Shown one piece after another: positions 1 to 4,618 of a stretch of DNA of 7,572 nt. Origin of the DNA: an uncultured Eubacteriales bacterium (GTDB taxonomy: Bacteria; Bacillota; Clostridia; Oscillospirales; Oscillospiraceae); the NCBI GenBank assembly GCA_900544945.1, contig UQXG01000111.1, positions 1 through 7,572 on the forward strand, in the 5' to 3' direction. The position numbers were made by a program, and so were the translations under genes. Under the pieces are notes generated by a model. It was given only the letters and a program-made list of their open reading frames with translations. It made no database searches and was not told the DNA's origin. Every line of letters begins with the position of its first letter. Positions within the stretch are counted from its first letter, which is position 1.

Positions 1-17
1 TTTTCCTTGAAATAGGC

Positions 18-23
18 TATAAT
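18..23 (+). promoter_or_regulatory. -10 element of the GH13 operon promoter
   Basis: A perfect TATAAT lies 34 bases upstream of the GH13 start codon. With a normal 16-18 base spacer the -35 hexamer would fall at or beyond the left edge of the window, so it cannot be judged. Transcription would be expected to begin near position 30, giving a short leader that contains the AAGGAG ribosome binding site at 45-50. Confidence 0.6.
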
Positions 24-57
24 ACTCCCCGGAACGCAACACACAAGGAGACAGTCC

Positions 58-1902
58 ATGAGAATTCTATACGACAGCAAGCTTCCCCAATTCAAAGAAC
101 CCTTCGGCACCCTGACTCCGGGTCAGTCCTGCCGTCTTCACATTCACATCCCCCGTGCCGTCCAGGCCACCACCGTCAAGTGCCTGCTGCAATATGAGGA
201 CGGCCGCACCACTGCCCAGGAGTTTCTCTTCTCGAAAGAACGGGTCGAAGGCCCCTACGAAATCTGGCAGGCGGAGTTTTCCATCCCCCAGGAGGGTCTG
301 TATTTCTACTATTATTATATCGACACCCCCAGCGGCGGCTTCCGGCTGTTCAAGCAGGGAGATGACACCAACATGGAGGCAGGCGCCCTCTGGCAGGTCA
401 GCTGCGTGCCGGCGGACTTTCACACTCCCCAGTGGGCCAGAGGGGCAACCATTTACCAGGTTTTCCCCGACCGGTTCCGCAAGTCCGGCGACTGCGATCT
501 CACCGGCAAGCTGACCCCCTACACCGTCCACTCCGGCTGGAACGAAGAGGTGGACTGGCGTCCTACCGAGGACGATCTGGTGCTCAACAACGACTTTTTC
601 GGCGGTAATTTCCGGGGAATTATCGAAAAAATGGACTATATTTCGGATTTAGGCGTGAATCTTCTCTACCTGAATCCCATTTCCAAAAGCTTTTCCAGCC
701 ACCGCTACGACACCGGCGACTACAAAACCCCCGATCCCATGCTGGGCACCGAGGCGGATTTCGCCGAGCTGTGCCGTCAGGCTCACGCCCGGGGTATCCG
801 GGTGATTCTGGACGGGGTCTACTCTCACACCGGCTCCAACAGCCCCTATTTTAACCGGGAGGGGCAATTTGACTCTGTAGGCGCCTACAATTCCCAGGAA
901 TCCCCCTACTACAGTTGGTACACCTTCCAGCACTGGCCGGATCAGTACACCTGCTGGTGGAATTTTGACACTCTGCCCACGGTGAACAAGCTGGATCCCG
1001 CCTTTGTTAATTTCATCATAGAGGATGAGGACAGCGTGGTGGCTCACTGGATGAAGCTGGGAGCCGACGGCTTCCGGCTGGACGTAGCCGACGAGCTGCC
1101 CGACGAATTCATCCGGCTTCTGCGCAGGCGCATCAAGACCATCAACCCCGATGCGCTTCTGCTGGGCGAAGTGTGGGAGGATGCCTCGGCGAAGGTGGCC
1201 TACGGCCGCCGCCGAACCTACTTCACCGCCGGGGAGCTGGACAGCGTCATGAACTACCCCTTCCGCACGGCCATCATCGACTACGTCCGGGGCCACGACG
1301 GCGGCGCCGCCCTGAAGGAAACCGTCATGTCCATTGTGGAAAACTACCCGCCGGAGGTGGTTCAGTGCAACATGAATCTGCTGGGCACCCACGACACCCC
1401 CCGGATTCTCACCGCTCTGGTGGACGATTTCAACGGCACCCGGGAGGAAATGTCCAAGCGGCGTCTGTCCCGGAATCAGTATGACATTGCCTACGACCGG
1501 CTGCTGATGGCGGCTTTCCTTCAGTACACTCTGCCGGGCAGCCCCAGCCTGTACTACGGCGACGAGGCGGGCATGGAGGGTGGCCGGGATCCCTTCAACC
1601 GCCGTCCCTATCCCTGGGGTCAGGAAAACCAGGATATTCTGAGCTACTTCCGGCAGCTGGGCAAGCTGCGCAAAGCCCATCCCGCCTTTCGGCTGGGAGA
1701 CATCCGGTTCTTCCAGGCCGGCGACCGGCATCTGGGCTTCACCCGAAGCTACGAGGGCAAAACCTACCGGGTCTACTGCAACCGCAGCGCCGATTCCTGG
1801 CAGGTTCCCGCAGGCTCCATCCTCATGGGCTTCAATCTGCAAATCATCTCCCCGGACAACCTGACTCTGGCGCCGCGAGGCTTCTGCGTAACGGAGGATT
1901 AA
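58..1902 (+). CDS. Glycoside hydrolase family 13 alpha-glucan hydrolase (neopullulanase/cyclomaltodextrinase-like)
   Basis: This 614-aa enzyme should hydrolyse alpha-1,4 (and possibly alpha-1,6) bonds in maltodextrins, cyclodextrins or pullulan fragments. There is no signal peptide, so it probably acts in the cytoplasm on imported oligosaccharides. Residues 1-120 resemble the N-terminal beta-sandwich (CBM34-type) of neopullulanases; the TIM barrel starts near ATIYQVFPDRF. The GH13 motifs are all visible: LNPISKSFSSHRYD (205-218), DGVYSH (252-257), GFRLDVADE with nucleophile D342, LLGEVWED with acid/base E371, and LLGTHDTPR with H445 and transition-state D446. Residues from about 550 to 614 form a short C-terminal beta domain. 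The ATG is preceded by AAGGAG seven bases upstream. The sites with Ser256 and Thr444 where many family members have Asn are probably subfamily traits. The family is secure; exact substrate (neopullulanase, cyclomaltodextrinase, maltogenic amylase) is not resolved by sequence reading. Confidence 0.93.
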   Translation: MRILYDSKLPQFKEPFGTLTPGQSCRLHIHIPRAVQATTVKCLLQYEDGRTTAQEFLFSKERVEGPYEIWQAEFSIPQEGLYFYYYYIDTPSGGFRLFKQGDDTNMEAGALWQVSCVPADFHTPQWARGATIYQVFPDRFRKSGDCDLTGKLTPYTVHSGWNEEVDWRPTEDDLVLNNDFFGGNFRGIIEKMDYISDLGVNLLYLNPISKSFSSHRYDTGDYKTPDPMLGTEADFAELCRQAHARGIRVILDGVYSHTGSNSPYFNREGQFDSVGAYNSQESPYYSWYTFQHWPDQYTCWWNFDTLPTVNKLDPAFVNFIIEDEDSVVAHWMKLGADGFRLDVADELPDEFIRLLRRRIKTINPDALLLGEVWEDASAKVAYGRRRTYFTAGELDSVMNYPFRTAIIDYVRGHDGGAALKETVMSIVENYPPEVVQCNMNLLGTHDTPRILTALVDDFNGTREEMSKRRLSRNQYDIAYDRLLMAAFLQYTLPGSPSLYYGDEAGMEGGRDPFNRRPYPWGQENQDILSYFRQLGKLRKAHPAFRLGDIRFFQAGDRHLGFTRSYEGKTYRVYCNRSADSWQVPAGSILMGFNLQIISPDNLTLAPRGFCVTED

Positions 1903-1903
1903 C

Positions 1904-2074
1904 ATGGAAACCGAACATTTTCTCTCCGGCTACTGCCGCCAGCTGGACGACGCCCGGATGGTGGAGGTTATTGTAGAAAACGGCCAGATCACCGAGGTGG
2001 ACTGCTGCTACGGCAGCTGCGCCTATCAGGGCAGCTGTCCCATTGCCCAAAAAATTGAGGAACTCACGCCGTGA
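1904..2074 (+). CDS. Small cysteine-rich protein of unknown function
   Basis: A 56-aa reading frame begins one base after the GH13 stop codon, with GGAGG at 1893-1897 placed six bases before its ATG, so it is very likely co-transcribed and translationally coupled. The protein starts METEHFLSGYCRQ and has five cysteines: C11, then C34, C35, C39 and C45 in the stretch DCCYGSCAYQGSCPIAQKI. The centre reads like a beta hairpin (VEVIVENGQITEVD) followed by the Cys cluster and a short helix. The Cys spacing could bind zinc or an iron-sulfur centre, but this is inference. The layout recalls the small TSCPD-type domain (beta-hairpin, Cys, helix), without enough similarity to assign it. No signal peptide or membrane segment is visible. 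I do not recognise a function. Confidence 0.75.
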   Translation: METEHFLSGYCRQLDDARMVEVIVENGQITEVDCCYGSCAYQGSCPIAQKIEELTP

Positions 2075-2138
2075 AATGTTTTCTCCTCAGTGTTCCTACC
2101 GAAGTAGAATGTCAAAGAGCCACCTTTTCCGTATTGAC

Positions 2139-2153
2139 AAAATTCACAATTTT
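2139..2153. repeat. AT-rich perfect inverted repeat, possible operator
   Basis: AAAATT-CAC-AATTTT is a perfect 6-3-6 inverted repeat in the intergenic space upstream of the TetR gene, about 45 bases before its -35 element. It overlaps the end of a TTGACA hexamer (2134-2139) which lacks a convincing -10 partner. TetR-family proteins often bind short dyads near their own promoters, so it could be an operator, but AT-rich composition makes chance dyads common. Confidence 0.25.
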
Positions 2154-2196
2154 TCTGCAATGTTTCTGTTGATTTGTCCAAAAGTTTCTCTCCCCC

Positions 2197-2225
2197 TTGC
2201 ATTTGCGATGGGAGTCTGCTATATT
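2197..2225 (+). promoter_or_regulatory. Sigma-A-type promoter of the TetR gene
   Basis: TTGCAT (2197-2202) and TATATT (2220-2225) are separated by exactly 17 bases. Expected start of transcription is near 2232, leaving a 5' leader of about 30 bases before the ATG at 2262. There is no intrinsic terminator between the small cysteine-rich gene and this promoter, so some read-through from the GH13 unit is possible. Confidence 0.65.
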
Positions 2226-2247
2226 GGCTCACATACCGTAGGATAAG

Positions 2248-2253
2248 AAAGGA
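2248..2253 (+). promoter_or_regulatory. Ribosome binding site that fixes the TetR start
   Basis: AAAGGA sits eight bases before the ATG at 2262. An in-frame ATG at 2253 overlaps this site, so it would have no properly spaced Shine-Dalgarno sequence of its own; 2262 is therefore the preferred start. Confidence 0.6.
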
Positions 2254-2261
2254 TGATATCC

Positions 2262-2969
2262 ATGGCACACACTGAGGCGATCATTCCCATCAAAAAACGC
2301 ATTTTGCAGACCTGTGTCCGGCTGTTCCTGGTGCAGGGCTATCAGAAAACCACCATGCTCCAGATTCTGGAGGGCAGTCAGGTTTCCAACAGCAGCTTCC
2401 AGAACATTTTCCGGGCCAAGGACGGTGTGCTGGCAGAGCTGGTAGACTTTATGTTTGCCTATCAGTTCGGTGTTGCCCGGGAAACCACCACAAAATTGCC
2501 CCCGGTATACGTCTACGCGGCGGAAACCGCCATTCAGCTGACCCTGACGGAGCTGAACGAGAATCTCCGGGAAATTTATGGGGTGGCCTACACCAAGCCT
2601 CTGATTCTGGATTCCATTGTCCGGCAGACCGCCCAAGAGCTTCAGACCATCTTCTCCCCCTATCTGCCGGGGCTGACCTATACGGACTTCTATCATCTGG
2701 ACATCGGCACCTCCGGGGTCATGCGCAGCTATATGCTCCACCCCTGTGACGAGAATTTCACCCTGGAGAAGAAGCTCCGGGACTTCCTGTCCATCAATCT
2801 GCGGGCCTACAACGTACCCGCGGAGGAGGTGGAGAAGGCCATCGCCTTTGTGGAGAGCCTGGACATCCGCGAGATTGCCCAGCAGGTCATGGAAAAGCTT
2901 CTGAAGGATCTTCAGATGCGTTATGATTTCACCCTGCCTGAGGCATCCGATGCCCAGAACGCCAAGTAA
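2262..2969 (+). CDS. TetR/AcrR-family transcriptional regulator
   Basis: This 235-aa protein has the typical TetR N-terminal DNA-binding domain: helix 1 IKKRILQTCVRLFLVQGYQK (10-29), then the helix-turn-helix TTMLQILEGSQVSNSSFQNIF (about 30-50), followed by K53-D54-G55-VLAELV, which matches the usual 'sKe-LL' segment. The remainder (about 65-225) is a helical ligand-binding and dimerisation domain with no recognisable ligand motif; it ends in a polar tail. Length is slightly above the 190-220 usual for the family. The start at 2262 is chosen from the ribosome binding site; an in-frame ATG at 2253 would add three residues. It has its own promoter and a strong terminator, so it is monocistronic. 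The antiporter gene follows 203 bases downstream in the same direction and is a natural candidate target, together with autoregulation; neither is shown by the sequence. Confidence 0.9.
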   Translation: MAHTEAIIPIKKRILQTCVRLFLVQGYQKTTMLQILEGSQVSNSSFQNIFRAKDGVLAELVDFMFAYQFGVARETTTKLPPVYVYAAETAIQLTLTELNENLREIYGVAYTKPLILDSIVRQTAQELQTIFSPYLPGLTYTDFYHLDIGTSGVMRSYMLHPCDENFTLEKKLRDFLSINLRAYNVPAEEVEKAIAFVESLDIREIAQQVMEKLLKDLQMRYDFTLPEASDAQNAK

Positions 2970-2988
2970 CGACCCTTTGGGAAACCGT

Positions 2989-3014
2989 GCCCCCGGCTTT
3001 GCCGGGGGCTTTTT
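2989..3014 (+). terminator. Intrinsic terminator of the TetR gene
   Basis: A perfect 9-bp stem GCCCCCGGC / GCCGGGGGC (2989-2997 with 3001-3009) closes a TTT loop and is followed directly by five T residues (3010-3014). It lies 19 bases after the TetR stop codon and separates this gene from the antiporter. Confidence 0.95.
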
Positions 3015-3020
3015 GCGTTT

Positions 3021-3036
3021 GCGCGTGGCCACGCGC
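3021..3036. repeat. Perfect 16-bp GC-rich palindrome
   Basis: GCGCGTGGCCACGCGC is identical to its own reverse complement. It starts six bases after the T tract of the TetR terminator and lies 65 bases upstream of the antiporter -35 element. As RNA it would fold into a 6-bp stem with a GGCC loop, but no T tract follows it, so it does not look like a second terminator. It could be a protein-binding site or part of a dispersed intergenic repeat; the sequence alone does not decide. Confidence 0.5.
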
Positions 3037-3100
3037 TTCGGGTCGATCCTCTCCGGATTTTTCCGCAACCAGTAAAATAGCCAAATATCTTCCCCTGCCA

Positions 3101-3129
3101 TTGACGGAAACTGATGTTTGTGATAAATT
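3101..3129 (+). promoter_or_regulatory. Extended -10 promoter of the antiporter gene
   Basis: TTGACG (3101-3106) is followed after 17 bases by TAAATT (3124-3129), preceded by TGA, which gives an extended -10 (TGn) element at 3121-3123. Transcription would start near 3136, about 37 bases before the ATG at 3173. The match of the -35 is five of six; the -10 hexamer is weak (four of six) but the TGn element compensates. Confidence 0.55.
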
Positions 3130-3172
3130 TAGGAAAGCAATTCACGAATACGTTTTACTTGGGGGAAGAAGA

Positions 3173-4477
3173 ATGAAAAAAGGAAATCCGATTGCACTGC
3201 TGCCCATTGGGGTATTTCTGGTTCTGTACCTGGGGCTGGGGCTTCTGTTCGAATACGGCATGAAAATTCCCATGGGCTTTTACAGCATTCCCATTGTCAT
3301 TGCTTTTCTGGCGGCCATTCTGGTGGCCTGTCTGCAAAACCGGAAGCTCAGTTTTGATGATAAGCTCACCATTATGGGGCAGGGCGTTGGCGATAAGAAC
3401 ATCATCACCATGCTGCTGATTTTTCTCACCGCCGGTGCCTTTGTAGGCGTGGTGGGGCGCAGCTCCGCCCAGAGCGTAGCCTATTTCATGCTGGATCTGA
3501 TCCCGGCGGATTTTGCGGTGGCCGTTCTGTTTGTGGTGGCCTGCTTTGTCTCCACCGCCATGGGCACCAGCGTGGGCACCATCACCCTCATCGCTCCCAT
3601 TGCCGTGGAGGTGGCTCAGGCCTCGGGCTACGATACCGCCCTGTGCGTGGGCACAGTGGTGGGCGGCGCCATGTTCGGCGATAACCTGTCCTTCATTTCC
3701 GACACCACCATTGCCGCCTGCAACGGCCAGGGCTGCGCCATGAAGGACAAATTCCGGGGCAATTTCGGCATTGCCCTGCCCGCCGCTCTGGGCACTCTGG
3801 TACTCATTCTCCTGCTGACGTTGGGTCAGGCCCCCGCCGCGCCGGAGCACAGCTACAGCCTGGTGCAGATTCTGCCCTATGTGCTGGTGCTGGCAGGGGG
3901 CATCGCGGGCATCAATGTTTTCGTGGTGCTTCTCATCGGCATCGTTTCCGGCAGTCTCATTATGCTCGCTACCGGCCAGACTGCCCCCACGGAGCTGCTG
4001 GCCGGCATGGGCACCGGTGCCGCCGGGATGTTTGAAACCAGCATGGTAGCCGTTCTGGTGGCCGCCATGTGCAGCCTGATCCGGGTTTACGGCGGCTTTG
4101 ACGCCCTGCTCTACGCCATCGGCAGACTCTTCCGGGGAAAACGCGGCGGTCAGCTGGGCATCGGTCTGCTGGTGGGCGCCATGGACATCGCCACTGCCAA
4201 CAACACGGTGGCCATCGTCATGGCAAACCCCATCGCCAAGGAAATGAGCGGCCGCTACGGCATCAGCTCTCAGCGTTCGGCCTGTCTGCTGGACACCTTC
4301 TCCTGCATTTTCCAGGGGATCATCCCCTACGGTGCCCAGATGCTGGTTGCCATTTCCGCCACTGCCGAGCTGGGAATCACCCTGTCCGCCTTCCAGATCA
4401 TGCGCTGGCTCTTTTACCCCTATCTGCTGCTGATCAGCTCCCTGATCGCCATCTTTTTCACAAAGGAAAAGGATTAA
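3173..4477 (+). CDS. NhaC-family Na+/H+ antiporter
   Basis: This 434-aa integral membrane protein should exchange sodium (or a related cation or organic anion) for protons across the cytoplasmic membrane. It shows roughly eleven hydrophobic segments, from LLPIGVFLVLYLGLG near the N terminus to FYPYLLLISSLIAIFF at the C terminus. The diagnostic stretch is GGAMFGDNLSFISDTTIAA with G169, D170, S173, S176, D177 and T178-T179, the conserved motif of the Na_H_antiporter (NhaC/MleN) family. The second half has a comparable polar break, MDIATANNTVAIVMANPIAK (337 onward), consistent with an inverted two-repeat fold. The start is the ATG after GGGGGAAG; the reading frame stays open back to 2987, but that extension crosses the terminator and promoter and is not coding. 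Family is secure; the substrate is not, since relatives exchange malate/lactate or other ions. It ends with charged KEKD and has no cytoplasmic regulatory domain. Confidence 0.9.
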   Translation: MKKGNPIALLPIGVFLVLYLGLGLLFEYGMKIPMGFYSIPIVIAFLAAILVACLQNRKLSFDDKLTIMGQGVGDKNIITMLLIFLTAGAFVGVVGRSSAQSVAYFMLDLIPADFAVAVLFVVACFVSTAMGTSVGTITLIAPIAVEVAQASGYDTALCVGTVVGGAMFGDNLSFISDTTIAACNGQGCAMKDKFRGNFGIALPAALGTLVLILLLTLGQAPAAPEHSYSLVQILPYVLVLAGGIAGINVFVVLLIGIVSGSLIMLATGQTAPTELLAGMGTGAAGMFETSMVAVLVAAMCSLIRVYGGFDALLYAIGRLFRGKRGGQLGIGLLVGAMDIATANNTVAIVMANPIAKEMSGRYGISSQRSACLLDTFSCIFQGIIPYGAQMLVAISATAELGITLSAFQIMRWLFYPYLLLISSLIAIFFTKEKD

Positions 4478-4482
4478 GCTGA

Positions 4483-4506
4483 TTTTTTGGAAACGTAACC
4501 AAAAAA
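4483..4506. promoter_or_regulatory. LacI/CcpA-type operator candidate (cre-like)
   Basis: A 24-bp near-palindrome is centred on a CG (4494/4495): left half TTTTTTGGAAAC, right half GTAACCAAAAAA, with 10 of 12 positions symmetric. The core TTGGAAACGTAACCA (4487-4501) fits the Bacillus cre consensus WTGNAARCGNWWNCA at every specified position. A central CpG in a dyad is the hallmark of LacI-family operators. It lies five bases after the antiporter stop and 26 bases upstream of the -35 element of the next gene, a position more typical of activation or looping than simple promoter occlusion. It could also be read as an 8-bp A/T-rich hairpin at the end of the antiporter transcript, but no T tract follows. 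Whether CcpA or a local LacI-type protein binds it is inference. Confidence 0.45.
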
Positions 4507-4531
4507 GACGGGACATTTCACTATTTACCTC

Positions 4532-4560
4532 TTTACCTTTTATTCGAAGTCTGTTATCAT
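4532..4560 (+). promoter_or_regulatory. Extended -10 promoter of the c-di-GMP regulator gene
   Basis: TTTACC (4532-4537) and TATCAT (4555-4560) are 17 bases apart, and TGT at 4552-4554 provides the TGn extension. Transcription would begin near 4567. The resulting leader of about 50 bases contains a small GCCG-TTTC-CGGC hairpin (4579-4590) but no recognisable c-di-GMP riboswitch. Confidence 0.55.
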
Positions 4561-4605
4561 GTAACTGTAATCAAATTTGCCGTTTCCGGCGGTATGTGTT
4601 TTATC

Positions 4606-4612
4606 GAGGTGG
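4606..4612 (+). promoter_or_regulatory. Ribosome binding site fixing the regulator start
   Basis: GAGGTGG is placed six bases before the ATG at 4619. This favours 4619 over the upstream in-frame TTG at 4577, which would add 14 residues not belonging to the receiver domain and lies inside the hairpin-containing leader. Confidence 0.7.
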
Positions 4613-4618
4613 AAGAGA

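Noticed and set aside
649..1905. 418-codon minus-strand frame opposite the GH13 gene
   Set aside because: Shadow of GC-rich codons; the plus-strand protein has all GH13 motifs in the same bases.
2087..2125. CTAC-CGAA-GTAG hairpin after the Cys-rich gene as a terminator
   Set aside because: Only a 4-bp stem and no T tract follows.
2043..2246. 67-codon plus-strand frame between the small Cys-rich gene and the TetR gene
   Set aside because: Includes the TetR promoter, lacks a ribosome binding site and overlaps the Cys-rich gene in another frame.
2220..3089. Similar AGCCAATAT/AGCCAAATAT words near the TetR (reverse strand, 2220-2230) and antiporter (3078-3089) promoters as a shared operator
   Set aside because: The match needs a one-base gap, neither copy is a dyad, and AT-rich words this short recur by chance.
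2229..3101. Long minus-strand open frame (290 codons) opposite the TetR gene
   Set aside because: It runs antiparallel to a clear TetR gene and through its terminator; no ribosome binding site supports its start and the sequence shows no domain.
2987..3172. N-terminal extension of the antiporter frame
   Set aside because: Covers the terminator loop, the palindrome and the promoter; the ATG at 3173 has a good ribosome binding site and a typical hydrophobic N terminus follows.
3155..4516. 453-codon minus-strand frame opposite the antiporter
   Set aside because: Very rich in His, Gly and Gln with no recognisable domain, as expected for the complement of a membrane protein gene.
4561..4618. Possible c-di-GMP riboswitch in the leader of the EAL gene
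   Set aside because: The leader is only about 50 bases and has no GEMM-type conserved segments, just a 4-bp hairpin.
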